A stretch of 64,000 bases of DNA from JBOGCH01 sp051656645 (GTDB lineage: Bacteria; Bacteroidota; Bacteroidia; Bacteroidales; Marinifilaceae): contig JBOGCH010000001.1 in NCBI GenBank assembly GCA_051656645.1, positions 1 to 64,000 of the forward strand, read 5' to 3'. The notes under the pieces are model-generated. The model did not search any database. It was not told where the DNA came from and was given only the letters and a program-made list of their open reading frames with translations. The translations under genes and the position numbers were made by a program. Positions 9,785 to 18,820 of this stretch are shown one piece after another; positions within the stretch are counted from its first letter, which is position 1; the number at the start of each line of letters is the position of its first letter.

Positions 9785-10801
9785 ATGCCCTACCGTCTTC
9801 AATTTAAAGAAGCGGGGGGCACATCCAGAGGCATACTGACAACTAAGGAGACTTATTTTGTGAAGGTATGGGACTCGGTTAATCCTTCTTGTTACGGTAT
9901 TGGGGAAGCTGCTCTATTCCGAGGGCTTAGTGCTGAAGACTGCCCGGAGTATGAGGAAACCTTAGCCAATGTGTGCCGCAACATTGACACACGCCCAGTG
10001 GAACAACTAACCTCGTGGAGCTCCATTCGTTTTGGACTGGAAACAGCACTTGCCGACCTGCGCACAGGTGGTATACGCACCCCCTATCCTAGTGACTTTA
10101 CCCGTGGCGAACGTACCATTACGATTAACGGACTCATTTGGATGGGCACAAAAGAAACTATGCGCCAACGTATTGAAGATAAATTAAATGAAGGGTTCCG
10201 GTGTTTAAAGCTTAAAATAGGGGCTATTGATTTTAATGCAGAGTTGGAATTACTGCATGAAATACGTGCTCATTTCTCTCCCTGCGACGTTGAGCTACGT
10301 GTAGATGCCAACGGCGCTTTTACACCTGCCGAGGCACCACGTAAGTTGGAGCAACTTAGCGCCTTTAATCTTCACTCCATTGAACAGCCTATACGTGCAG
10401 GACAATGGAAAGAGATGGCTGCACTTGTGAGTAAATCTCCTATACCTATTGCATTAGATGAGGAACTGATAGGTGTTAGCGATGCCGCCACGAAGCAACA
10501 TATGTTGGAAACTATCCGTCCGCATTACATAATTCTTAAACCGGCACTATGTGGTGGTTTTGCAGGCTCGGAGGAGTGGATTAGACTTGCTTCTGCACTT
10601 AATATAGGCCATTGGGCTACCTCTGCACTAGAATCCAATATTGGCCTTAATGCCATTGCACAGTGGTGCGCTACTCATCCTAATGTAATGCCACAAGGTT
10701 TGGGTACCGGGCAACTATATACCAATAATATCCCATCGCCTCTATATTTGAGCGGCGCGGAATTGGGATATAACCCCACTACTGCGTGGGAGTTTACGTA
10801 A
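9785..10801 (+). CDS. o-Succinylbenzoate synthase MenC
   Basis: MenC dehydrates SHCHC to o-succinylbenzoate and belongs to the enolase superfamily. Catalytic-site sequences are visible: LKLKIGA (KxK), LRVDANGAF, SIEQPI, IALDEEL and ILKPALCGG. From ATG 9785 the protein has 338 residues. Two other starts are in frame: GTG 9767, which best matches the N-terminus I recall for Bacteroides MenC, and ATG 9737, which would overlap menB by 26 bases. No clear ribosome-binding site decides between them. The operon context (menB before, menE after) fixes the function. Confidence 0.9.
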   Translation: MPYRLQFKEAGGTSRGILTTKETYFVKVWDSVNPSCYGIGEAALFRGLSAEDCPEYEETLANVCRNIDTRPVEQLTSWSSIRFGLETALADLRTGGIRTPYPSDFTRGERTITINGLIWMGTKETMRQRIEDKLNEGFRCLKLKIGAIDFNAELELLHEIRAHFSPCDVELRVDANGAFTPAEAPRKLEQLSAFNLHSIEQPIRAGQWKEMAALVSKSPIPIALDEELIGVSDAATKQHMLETIRPHYIILKPALCGGFAGSEEWIRLASALNIGHWATSALESNIGLNAIAQWCATHPNVMPQGLGTGQLYTNNIPSPLYLSGAELGYNPTTAWEFT

Positions 10802-10812
10802 CTTAACGACTT

Positions 10813-11835
10813 ATGACAACAACTCGCATAGACAACCAACCAATTAACCTATTCGTTGAAAAACCTTACGTGGAAACATATAAGGAAGAGGTTCGCCAAT
10901 TTCTGTTGGAATGGTTCAATGACAAACCTTATGTCAATGCCCAAACATCAGGTTCTACCGGTACGCCCAAAGCGCTTAGGTTGCTCAAAACAGACATGCT
11001 GGCATCCGCACGCATGACGAATGCTTTCCTAAACATTGATCAGAGTTCTACACTTTTGCTATCACTTTCTCCCAATTATATAGCAGGAAAAATGATGCTG
11101 ATACGCGCCATAAGCGCCGGCGCCAATATTCTATTGGAGCCACCTACTTCATCGCCTTTTGCCGCAATCACAAATCCCATAGATTTGGCGGCTTTGGTAC
11201 CCATGCAGGTGGAGGGCGTTTTGGACAACCATCCACAAAAGATGGAATATATAAATGCTCTGCTCATTGGCGGAGCACCCATATCGCCCACCCTTGAGAA
11301 GCGATTGGAACCATTTGCTAAGCGCTGCTATGCAACCTATGGGATGACCGAAACGGTATCGCATGTAGCTTTACGGCCACTACAATGCGATGCTCCATTC
11401 ACGGCGCTAGGTAATATATGTTTTGAAACTGATAGCCGAGACTGTCTTATAATCAGCGCACCACATTTATCCGTTGCACATCTGGTTACAAATGATGTGG
11501 TAAAGCTACACTCTTCCACCTCCTTTACGTGGCTGGGACGTGCAGACAATGTTATTAATTCAGGTGGTATTAAACTGTTCCCCGAACAATTGGAGCGTTT
11601 AATCGCACCACTTATCCATCAACGTTTCTACTTTACCGGTATTCCGCATGCAAGATTGGGGCAATGCTTGGCATTATACATTGAATCCGAACCTTGGACA
11701 ACAATGGAGATTCAGGAATTAAACAGCCGAATAAAGGAGATTCTACCTTCGATGCAATGTCCCAAGGAGATTCGCTTTATTTCTCGTTTTACGGAGACTC
11801 CATCCGGGAAAGTGAAGAGAGAAACCGGACGATAA
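10813..11835 (+). CDS. o-Succinylbenzoate-CoA ligase MenE
   Basis: MenE activates o-succinylbenzoate as its CoA thioester, using ATP. The 340-residue protein has the AMP-binding motifs TSGSTGTPK (P-loop), YGMTETVSH, GRADNVINSGGIKL and, near the end, ETPSGKVKR with the catalytic lysine of the C-terminal lid. It is shorter than the roughly 450-500 residues of most MenE proteins because the N-terminal part before the P-loop is cut down to about 40 residues. I believe this is normal in Bacteroidales. All key motifs are intact. It is the last gene of the operon. Confidence 0.93.
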   Translation: MTTTRIDNQPINLFVEKPYVETYKEEVRQFLLEWFNDKPYVNAQTSGSTGTPKALRLLKTDMLASARMTNAFLNIDQSSTLLLSLSPNYIAGKMMLIRAISAGANILLEPPTSSPFAAITNPIDLAALVPMQVEGVLDNHPQKMEYINALLIGGAPISPTLEKRLEPFAKRCYATYGMTETVSHVALRPLQCDAPFTALGNICFETDSRDCLIISAPHLSVAHLVTNDVVKLHSSTSFTWLGRADNVINSGGIKLFPEQLERLIAPLIHQRFYFTGIPHARLGQCLALYIESEPWTTMEIQELNSRIKEILPSMQCPKEIRFISRFTETPSGKVKRETGR

Positions 11836-11974
11836 TAAATCAAACTAGGCTACTTTTATTTTCATGATAGGTTGATTGTAGTTCCAGATTGGCAGACACC
11901 TTTCCTAAGGTAGCATATTTGGTAACAAAGCCAAAACACATGCGCTAACTATGTGCAGTAAGTAAAAAGAAACC

Positions 11975-12002
11975 CACCATTGATTGCTATACATCAATGG
12001 TG
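11975..12002. terminator. Bidirectional terminator between menE and the YciO-like gene
   Basis: A 10-bp stem (11975-11984 with 11993-12002) has an 8-base loop. T-rich sequence follows on the plus strand, and on the minus strand the stem is followed closely by TTTCTTTTT. It lies between two convergent genes and can serve both. Confidence 0.75.
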
Positions 12003-12054
12003 AGTATTAATATTTTTCTAGTTCTAATTTCTCTCGCTCTCTCTACGATAACAA

Positions 12055-12669
12055 TTAAAAGATATCAGTAGATCCTATTCCTTCCCGAACAATCTCAATG
12101 TCATCGCCTGTACAGTCAACAATGGTAGATGCTTCATTTTGTCCATATCCTCCATCAATTACGATATCTACCTGATTCTTATATTTTTCATAGATCAACT
12201 CAGGATCGGTAATATACTCAATGACATCGTCATCATTACGTATTGAGGTTGTAAGTATCGGATTTCCAAGCGCCTCTACAATATCATGTATGATAAAGTT
12301 TTGTGGAACACGTACACCTATGTTTTTACGTTTATTCTCCAATATTTTTGGCAACTTTCCTGTGGCTGGCAATATAAAAGTATATGGACCGGGGAGCGCT
12401 CTTTTCATTAATTTGAAGATATTGTTAGTGACCTTTGCGTATGCAGCAATATCGCTAAGTCCTTCGCAAATAATTGAAAAGTTTGCTTGTTCGGGCTTTA
12501 CTCCCTTTAATTGCGCCACGCGTTGCACTGCCTTATGCTGCATAATATCGCATCCAAGCGCATAAACTGTATCTGTAGGATAAATAATTACTCCGCCTTG
12601 CTTTAAGACGCTAACCACTTTTTGAATATCGCGGCTGTTAGGGTTATCTTCAAATAAACGTAAGTACAT
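12055..12669 (-). CDS. L-threonylcarbamoyladenylate synthase family protein (YciO/Sua5/YrdC)
   Basis: The 204-residue protein is a YrdC-fold member. It shows the nucleotide-binding motif GGVIIYPTDTVYALGCD near the N-terminus and RVPQNFIIHDIVEALGNPILTTSI for the second half of the pocket. The family makes threonylcarbamoyl-AMP for the t6A modification of tRNAs that read ANN codons. The length and the PTDTVYALGCD signature resemble the YciO branch, whose tRNA role is less certain than that of TsaC/Sua5. It starts 3 bases after the transaldolase gene on the same strand, so the two are probably cotranscribed. Confidence 0.85.
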   Translation of the reverse strand: MYLRLFEDNPNSRDIQKVVSVLKQGGVIIYPTDTVYALGCDIMQHKAVQRVAQLKGVKPEQANFSIICEGLSDIAAYAKVTNNIFKLMKRALPGPYTFILPATGKLPKILENKRKNIGVRVPQNFIIHDIVEALGNPILTTSIRNDDDVIEYITDPELIYEKYKNQVDIVIDGGYGQNEASTIVDCTGDDIEIVREGIGSTDIF

Positions 12670-12672
12670 GTG

Positions 12673-13326
12673 TTAATTACAATTTTGATAATCTGTTAGG
12701 AATGTTTTCAATCCCGATTGTGTTAGCGGATGATTGAGTAATCCTTTGATAGCAGACAATGGACAAGTTGCCACATCGGCTCCTACCTCTATACACTGAA
12801 TTATATGTTGCGTATTACGAATAGAGGCAGCAAGTACTTGTGTCGAGAAGTCGTAATAATGATACATTTCGACTATTTTACTTACCAACTCAATTCCATC
12901 GCTGGCAATATCGTCCAAACGGCCAACAAAAGGCGATACATAGGATGCTCCAGCTTTAGCAGCTAGGAGTGCCTGCCCAGGAGAAAAAACCAATGTACAA
13001 TTGGTACGTATTCCCTTTTGGCTAAAGTATTTTATGGCTTTTATGCCGTCTGCAATACAAGGTATTTTTACAACAATGTTTGGATGTAAAGCTGCTAACT
13101 CTTCACCCTCACGTATCATTTCCTCAAAAGTAGTACTAATAACTTCTGCACTAACCGGTCCATCAACAAGATTACAAATGTCAAGATAATGTTTCTTACA
13201 CTTTGCTTCCCCTTTGATGCCCTCTTTGGCCATTAATGAGGGATTTGTGGTTACACCATCCAATATACCCATTTGGCTTGCTTCGGCTATCTGTTCTAAA
13301 TTTGCTGTGTCTAAAAAGAATTTCAT
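12673..13326 (-). CDS. Fructose-6-phosphate aldolase / small transaldolase
   Basis: The 217-residue protein has the length of the short TalC/FSA subfamily. MKFFLDTANL, DGVTTNPSLMAKEG and the Schiff-base lysine in NIVVKIPC (K87) are diagnostic. SPFVGRLDD and CPLSAIKGLLNHPLT complete the pattern. It acts in sugar-phosphate interconversion in the cytosol. Sequence alone does not separate aldolase from transaldolase activity. A -7 element lies 30-40 bases upstream. Confidence 0.92.
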   Translation of the reverse strand: MKFFLDTANLEQIAEASQMGILDGVTTNPSLMAKEGIKGEAKCKKHYLDICNLVDGPVSAEVISTTFEEMIREGEELAALHPNIVVKIPCIADGIKAIKYFSQKGIRTNCTLVFSPGQALLAAKAGASYVSPFVGRLDDIASDGIELVSKIVEMYHYYDFSTQVLAASIRNTQHIIQCIEVGADVATCPLSAIKGLLNHPLTQSGLKTFLTDYQNCN

Positions 13327-13363
13327 AATATGTGTTATTAGTGATTAATAATTAGTTAATACA

Positions 13364-13371
13364 CAAATCTA
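13364..13371 (-). promoter_or_regulatory. Candidate promoter -7 element of the transaldolase gene
   Basis: Read on the minus strand this is TAGATTTG, an exact match to TAnnTTTG. A TTG lies 17 bases further upstream, slightly closer than the usual 19-21. The start codon at 13326 is about 38 bases downstream. Confidence 0.4.
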
Positions 13372-13416
13372 ACCAATAAAATGAGAAACAATTATTTCAA
13401 GTACGTTTTTTTACTC

Positions 13417-14055
13417 TTAAACAAGTTTTAAAAAATTGTTTAAACTTTCCGTCTCTGTAAAATCTGATACGACATACGGGGTTACCTGTTTCAAATCACT
13501 ACGCATATTTGTTGTTGCTATAGCAATTACAGGCATTTCCGCGCGTATTCCGGCTTCTATCCCCATAAATGAGTCTTCAAAGACAATACATTCACCGGGT
13601 GTACGGTTTAAGCGTTGAGCGGCTAAGCAATAGCACATAGGGTTGGGTTTACCATGCGTAATAGATTGCGCCGTTACCATTGTATCAAAGAAATCAGAAT
13701 ACCCTAAGAGGTTTAGTGCTCGCTCAACTTTGACATCACCTGAGCTGGTAACTAGTCCAATCTGATAATTGTTTGCTCTGCAATATTGTAAAAAGGCCTC
13801 AGCTCCCGGAATAAACGAAATTGGCATATTCATTTCAAAGTTATGCAACTCATCCATTAATAAATCCCAATCAGCCGAGCTCATATCGCTTAAATAGTTT
13901 TCCCTTATATGAATAGCTGTTAGACCTTTAATTTTGCGTGCAAAATTCTCATATCCTAGTTGTAGACGGTCATTAACACGATTCCAAAATTTATCATATT
14001 CGCCTTCAGTATCAACTATTACCCCGTCAAAATCAAACAACAATGTATCTCTCAT
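13417..14055 (-). CDS. HAD-superfamily phosphatase (beta-phosphoglucomutase-like)
   Basis: This 212-residue protein is a haloacid dehalogenase hydrolase of subfamily IA. Motif I is LFDFDGVIVD (nucleophile and acid aspartates), motif II is VTSSGD, motif III the lysine of GKPNPMCY, and motif IV FEDSFMGIEAG. The alpha-helical cap lies between motifs I and II. The start at ATG 14055 puts motif I at the very N-terminus and leaves 4 bases after the response-regulator stop. A longer reading would need a TTG start. The substrate is unknown; a sugar phosphate is likely from the family. It ends the tamL operon. Confidence 0.85.
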   Translation of the reverse strand: MRDTLLFDFDGVIVDTEGEYDKFWNRVNDRLQLGYENFARKIKGLTAIHIRENYLSDMSSADWDLLMDELHNFEMNMPISFIPGAEAFLQYCRANNYQIGLVTSSGDVKVERALNLLGYSDFFDTMVTAQSITHGKPNPMCYCLAAQRLNRTPGECIVFEDSFMGIEAGIRAEMPVIAIATTNMRSDLKQVTPYVVSDFTETESLNNFLKLV

Positions 14056-14059
14056 GCTC

Positions 14060-14710
14060 TTACACTTCAATTATATTATTTTTAATTGCATACATGACCA
14101 AAGCGGCTGTATTGCGACATCCGGTTTTGCTTAATAAGTTAGCTCTATGTTTATCTACAGTGCGTTTACTTATATAAAGCTCATCGGCTATTTCCTGATT
14201 AGATAATCCTTTACACACATGAAAAAGAATTTCTAATTCACGCTCAGAGATTTCGCTCTCAACGCTTTCATTTTCGTTCTTCCCATTATTGCGCATTGCA
14301 TTCAGAATGTTTATCAACAACTCTTCCGAAAAGTAGTTTTCACCTTCATGCACCCGCTCTATTGCATGTAATACCTTCTCTATGCCAGCACTCTTTAATA
14401 CAAACCCCTTAACGCCAAGGTCAATCATTTTATAATAATATTGCTCATCACCGTACATTGACAAAACAATAATCTTAAGTGACGGCTTTATTCTCATTGC
14501 TCGTTCAACGGCTTCCAAACCATTCATCTCGGGCATTTCAATATCCATTAATACAATATCTGCATCAATCATTTGGACATTATCCAGAAACTCCTTACCA
14601 TTACTAGCCTCGTATACATGCGCGACAAATCCTTGATTGGATAAGAGCAACTTTAAACCTTCACGGAATAATTTATGATCGTCGACTATATATATTTTTA
14701 ATTTCTTCAT
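14060..14710 (-). CDS. LuxR/NarL-type response regulator
   Basis: This is a two-domain DNA-binding response regulator of 216 residues. The receiver domain has the acidic pocket VDDH near the N-terminus, the phosphorylated aspartate D56 in IVLMDIEMP and the switch lysine in GFVLKSAG. The C-terminal LuxR-type helix-turn-helix (about 150-212) contains SERELEILFHVCKGLSNQEI and YISKRTVDKHRANL. ATG 14710 is preferred to a GTG one codon upstream. It lies directly after its partner kinase gene. Target genes are unknown. Confidence 0.92.
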   Translation of the reverse strand: MKKLKIYIVDDHKLFREGLKLLLSNQGFVAHVYEASNGKEFLDNVQMIDADIVLMDIEMPEMNGLEAVERAMRIKPSLKIIVLSMYGDEQYYYKMIDLGVKGFVLKSAGIEKVLHAIERVHEGENYFSEELLINILNAMRNNGKNENESVESEISERELEILFHVCKGLSNQEIADELYISKRTVDKHRANLLSKTGCRNTAALVMYAIKNNIIEV

Positions 14711-14726
14711 CACAGCAAATTAGCCA

Positions 14727-15665
14727 TTAAACATTTATATATGCGTACGCTCGTACACCTCGTCCTTTTTCACTGCGTATTTGTATATCTCCATTACCGG
14801 AATTTAAACGGTATCTCATATTCTCAAGTCCCATACCAGAGGAGCTTTGTTCTTCAACATTAAATCCTTTACCATTATCAATGTATTCAAGATATAGAAC
14901 CTGCTCCTCTTGATGTAAGTCAATTACTATTGCATTGGCATCGGCATGCTTGAGCGTATTGTTTATTAATTCACATATCACTCTGTACATAATAACTTCT
15001 ACATTATATACAAAACGTTTTTTTTGAATATTGGACGTAAAGGTAATAGTATATTGATTAGTTTGTCCAATTTTTTTGATAAAAGAATCGACAGCATCAT
15101 GCAGTCCAAAATTGTTCAGAATATGTGGGCTAATGTTAGCCGATACATTTCTTACCCCGATTACCGCCTCATCAACAGCTTGCAATAAGTTCTGCTTTAT
15201 TTTCTCATTCATTTCGGAATCGCGCGCGCTATCTAAGCCTGAAACAAGCATCTTTATAACACTTAATAAAGGTCCAATTCCGTCGTGTAACTCCTTGGCA
15301 AAACGTTGTCGCTCTTGTTCCTCTGTTTTAATTACTGCCGATAGGACTTTCTTCTCTGTTTCATTGCGCAATTCGTCCAATCTACGTAGAAACTGAAATA
15401 TCTTCCGTATATAAAATACACCTAAGAATAGTACCAACGCAATAACAAATGCCAACCATTTTTGGATGATAACTAATTGCTCTTCCATTTTTGGATAAAT
15501 GGTAGGCCACAACTCAAAGATTCTGTATACAACTATCAGTATAAAACCCGAGGATATTAAAATCCATGAAGCATTAAATTTTGTCCGCTTAAACAGAGAT
15601 ATTGCAATTGCTGCTGCAAGTATCTGTAGAATTAGCGATAAGTATATAATGACTGTTGTAACCAT
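14727..15665 (-). CDS. Membrane sensor histidine kinase (NarX-like, HisKA_3)
   Basis: The 312-residue kinase has three predicted membrane helices (about 3-25, 33-52 and 68-86) and almost no extracytoplasmic domain. A short coiled-coil follows, then the HisKA_3 dimerisation helix with the phospho-acceptor H127 in RFAKELHDGIGPLLS. The HATPase domain has the N-box CELINNTLKHADA and the G-boxes YIDNGKGFN and GMGLENMRYRL. The stimulus is probably felt in or near the membrane. It lies 21 bases after tamL and 16 bases before the regulator gene. Confidence 0.92.
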   Translation of the reverse strand: MVTTVIIYLSLILQILAAAIAISLFKRTKFNASWILISSGFILIVVYRIFELWPTIYPKMEEQLVIIQKWLAFVIALVLFLGVFYIRKIFQFLRRLDELRNETEKKVLSAVIKTEEQERQRFAKELHDGIGPLLSVIKMLVSGLDSARDSEMNEKIKQNLLQAVDEAVIGVRNVSANISPHILNNFGLHDAVDSFIKKIGQTNQYTITFTSNIQKKRFVYNVEVIMYRVICELINNTLKHADANAIVIDLHQEEQVLYLEYIDNGKGFNVEEQSSSGMGLENMRYRLNSGNGDIQIRSEKGRGVRAYAYINV

Positions 15666-15686
15666 AAGTAAAGTTTAAATTAATTG

Positions 15687-17993
15687 TTAGAACGGGTACC
15701 CAATGGCTATATTAAATACACTTTTATTAAAACCGCCATTATTATTGAAAAGTACAAAACGATTACCGCGCGATTGAAGCGGATCTACCATTTTAATTCC
15801 CAAGTCAAAACGTAGCAGGAAGAAATTCACATCTAAACGCAAACCAAAACCGGTTCCTACTGCTATTTGCTTATAGAAATCCTTACGCAACTTAGTTTCA
15901 GGACGACTCTCCGCTCTATTGATGTTCCAAACATTTCCGGCATCAACAAATAGAGCTCCTTCAAGTAACCAAAAAAGCTTGCATCGATATTCTATATTGC
16001 CTTCCAGTTTCATATCACCTACACTATTGGGGTAATTATCCTCGTTATCAAATACACCAGGCCCCAAGGTTCGCGAATTCCATGCACGTAATCCATTTGC
16101 TCCTCCACAGAAATAAGCTTCTTCAAAAGGCAATACGGGCATATTGCCATAAGGATAACCAACTCCAGCAAAGAAGCGATATACCAACGTATTTGCTCTG
16201 TTTATATATTGATTATATAGATACTCTCCGTCAAACTTAACGAATTGAGCATAACGCACATCAAATATCTCATAATAACTATCCCCATCATCGGTAGTCT
16301 TTTGCGACAAGTTTGCCAATTTACTCAGCCCATTTAGTAAATTCCCCGAGGTCTCAATGTTTCCTTTAAAATAGCTATAGTTTAACCCTGTTGCTCTTTT
16401 CTGGTTTGAATATACTGTACTAAAATTTGCTGATAGTATCATGTGGCTTGTATAGGCACTTTGAATTGATTTACTTTTCAATCCGGCAATAAAATCTGCA
16501 TCTACATCATTCATAAAGACGTAATTCAAATCTATTAAGTCCAATCCGTATCGCCATTTCTTTTTGTCCTGTTGCCACAAATAACCAAAACGAGAATTCA
16601 CAATGCTCCTTTTGTAAAATGGTGTCAATTCATTACTAAATGAAACCGAAATGGATGTTTTAGGCGCATATTTGCGTCTAAATTCCTCAAAACGAAATAC
16701 CGGTAACCAGAATTGAGGCGTTACGAGTTTTAACTCTGTACCAATCTCCGTTGTACTAAAAAAGTTATTATTGGCCACCTGTTCCTTTTTCAAGGCTCCC
16801 CATATCTCAAATGTCAAATTCTCCCCCGCCTTGAATAAATTTTTATGTCCGTAGGCAAAGTTTCCTCCAACCCCGATATTACCGGAGTTGTTAGTTCCCT
16901 CAAGAAAAACATTGTAGGATTGACGCTTAGAAGGTGTTAACCGTACGTTACAATTTAATGTATTATTCTCTTCATCAGGTTCAAAAAGAATATTGATGAA
17001 TTTAAATAATCCTAATGATTGTAAGCGAGAATAGGACTCATTTATCGATTTTAAATTGTATATATCACCGTCATTAAATAATAATGTCTCTACAATTAGC
17101 TTTGGTTTTATTTTTATGTTCTCTCTATAACGAATTGTATACCCTTTGTAAACAATTTCGTCATAATCCTCCTCATTGTTACTTAACAATGGATCATAAT
17201 CCAAATTAATTGTAATATTCTTAATGCTGTAACGTTTAAAAGCACTTTCATCAAGTCCTTTGTTGTTTATGAGAGTTACCAGTATATTAGCTTGCTTCTC
17301 ATTTTTTAGAGTATCCGCATAAAAATGAATGTATCTTTTTGAGAAATTGTAATAACCTTTCTCCTTTAGCATCATGGTTATACGCTCTCTCTCTTTTTCC
17401 AGCAAATCCACATCAATACGTTTACCGCGTTTTAATAAGGTATGAGTTGAGTCCTTGCATATTAAATCCTTTACCTCGTTAAAGCCCGTTTCGTGTAATA
17501 TATTGTCGTTCTTCTCAAACTCAAAGAAATGAACTCTATTAATTGTTGTAGATTTTGGCATTTTAATTTTATAATGCACACTAGCTTTACGTTTCTTGAA
17601 TATAACGGTATCTGACACACTACCTCCATAAAAGCCTTTATTTTGCATATGCAACGCCATTTGTGATAACGTCCGGTCTTTAGCAACACTATCATAAACG
17701 GCCGGTGCTTCCCCTATGGAACGTAACCATCGGTTATATCTTTTATTTTCATCGCGACCACTCATATTGTATAACCCCAAGTGAAACTTAAAGGCACCAA
17801 ATATACGCGTATTGGGTTTTTGCCGTACCATTTTCTTCAATTCTCCTTGCGACAACTCTCTAGAATCGATGGTTACTTTGTTTTTGGTTAACAAAAAAGC
17901 ATCCTCCGGTACATACTTCACGGCCGAGCATGCACAAAGTACACACACATATAGGCACACCACCACTATCTTATAAATTGAACCGTTTCCCAA
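15687..17993 (-). CDS. TamL-like BamA-family outer-membrane lipoprotein
   Basis: The 768-residue protein is an Omp85-family member with a lipoprotein signal (LCAC, lipidation at C22), POTRA-type repeats over roughly residues 30-380 and a C-terminal 16-strand barrel. The barrel carries the family sequences FCGGANGLRAW and LRLDVNFFLLRFDLGIKM and ends in phenylalanine. In Bacteroidota such lipidated TamA homologues are called TamL and pair with TamB in outer-membrane biogenesis. No tamB is in the window. The reading frame has no ATG before residue 77, and a stop lies just upstream, so TTG 17993 is the likely start because it gives a usable signal peptide. A kinase and regulator follow in the same operon. 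Confidence 0.85.
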   Translation of the reverse strand: MGNGSIYKIVVVCLYVCVLCACSAVKYVPEDAFLLTKNKVTIDSRELSQGELKKMVRQKPNTRIFGAFKFHLGLYNMSGRDENKRYNRWLRSIGEAPAVYDSVAKDRTLSQMALHMQNKGFYGGSVSDTVIFKKRKASVHYKIKMPKSTTINRVHFFEFEKNDNILHETGFNEVKDLICKDSTHTLLKRGKRIDVDLLEKERERITMMLKEKGYYNFSKRYIHFYADTLKNEKQANILVTLINNKGLDESAFKRYSIKNITINLDYDPLLSNNEEDYDEIVYKGYTIRYRENIKIKPKLIVETLLFNDGDIYNLKSINESYSRLQSLGLFKFINILFEPDEENNTLNCNVRLTPSKRQSYNVFLEGTNNSGNIGVGGNFAYGHKNLFKAGENLTFEIWGALKKEQVANNNFFSTTEIGTELKLVTPQFWLPVFRFEEFRRKYAPKTSISVSFSNELTPFYKRSIVNSRFGYLWQQDKKKWRYGLDLIDLNYVFMNDVDADFIAGLKSKSIQSAYTSHMILSANFSTVYSNQKRATGLNYSYFKGNIETSGNLLNGLSKLANLSQKTTDDGDSYYEIFDVRYAQFVKFDGEYLYNQYINRANTLVYRFFAGVGYPYGNMPVLPFEEAYFCGGANGLRAWNSRTLGPGVFDNEDNYPNSVGDMKLEGNIEYRCKLFWLLEGALFVDAGNVWNINRAESRPETKLRKDFYKQIAVGTGFGLRLDVNFFLLRFDLGIKMVDPLQSRGNRFVLFNNNGGFNKSVFNIAIGYPF

Positions 17994-18016
17994 TTACCGA
18001 AAATTTAATACTTTTG
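17986..18016 (+). promoter_or_regulatory. Candidate promoter of the RNA methyltransferase gene
   Basis: TTTC (17986-17989) lies 19 bases before TACTTTTG (18009-18016). The -7 element matches TAnnTTTG exactly and the -33 element departs by one base. The ATG at 18038 is 21 bases further. The -33 part lies within the first codons of the divergent tamL gene. Confidence 0.5.
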
Positions 18017-18037
18017 TAAAAATAAAATGACACATCT

Positions 18038-18802
18038 ATGTTAAGTAAACGCGTAACAAAAATAGTCCAAAACCTTGAAAAAAAGAAATTCAGAGAAAAA
18101 TATAATCTCTATAAAGTAGAGGGGAATAAACTAGTCCAGGAGTTACTTATAACACCTTGGCTGACAATAGATACTCTTATTGCTACAAAAGAATGGATTG
18201 ATGCCAACATAGGTATTAAAAATATTAGAGAGATTGTAGAAGCAACAGACAAGGAGATTAGTTCCATCTCTAACTTTCAATCGGCACCCGATGTTATTGC
18301 CCTTGTTGAGATACCCAAAACAGAGTTTGACCCAAAACAGATAACTACGTCTCTTTCAGTAGTACTTAACGGAATACAAGACCCTGGAAACTTTGGCACT
18401 ATTATGCGAGTTGCCGATTGGTTTGGTATAAAAAATATATTTTGCGATATAGATTGCGCAAGTCAATACAATCCCAAAGCTATTCAGTCAAGCATGGGAG
18501 CCGTTTTTAGAGTCAAAGTACACTATACTGATCTGGAAGAACTATTCAAAACATACTGTAACAATAATTTTAAATGTTATGGAACTTTTTTAAATGGAGA
18601 AAGTATATACAAAACCAATTTAGCAGATAAGGGTTTCATTGTTATGGGCAATGAAGGACATGGAATCTCTCCCACTTTGGAGCCGTTCATTACGGAGCGA
18701 CTTACCATTCCTAGTTTTGCACAAAATGAATTATCCACGGAATCATTAAACGTTGGCGTTGCTACTGGAATCATTTTATCTGAGTTTAAACGAAATCATT
18801 AA
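18038..18802 (+). CDS. TrmH-family (SpoU) RNA 2'-O-methyltransferase
   Basis: The 254-residue protein transfers a methyl group from S-adenosylmethionine to a ribose in tRNA or rRNA. An N-terminal substrate-binding domain (residues 1-90) precedes the knotted SPOUT domain with its three motifs: LNGIQDPGNFGTIMRVADWF, IVMGNEGHGIS and SLNVGVATGIIL. The target nucleotide is not evident. It is transcribed away from tamL across only 44 bases, and the outer-membrane protein gene follows after 18 bases. Confidence 0.92.
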   Translation: MLSKRVTKIVQNLEKKKFREKYNLYKVEGNKLVQELLITPWLTIDTLIATKEWIDANIGIKNIREIVEATDKEISSISNFQSAPDVIALVEIPKTEFDPKQITTSLSVVLNGIQDPGNFGTIMRVADWFGIKNIFCDIDCASQYNPKAIQSSMGAVFRVKVHYTDLEELFKTYCNNNFKCYGTFLNGESIYKTNLADKGFIVMGNEGHGISPTLEPFITERLTIPSFAQNELSTESLNVGVATGIILSEFKRNH

Positions 18803-18820
18803 TTATCAAATACCTATTCT

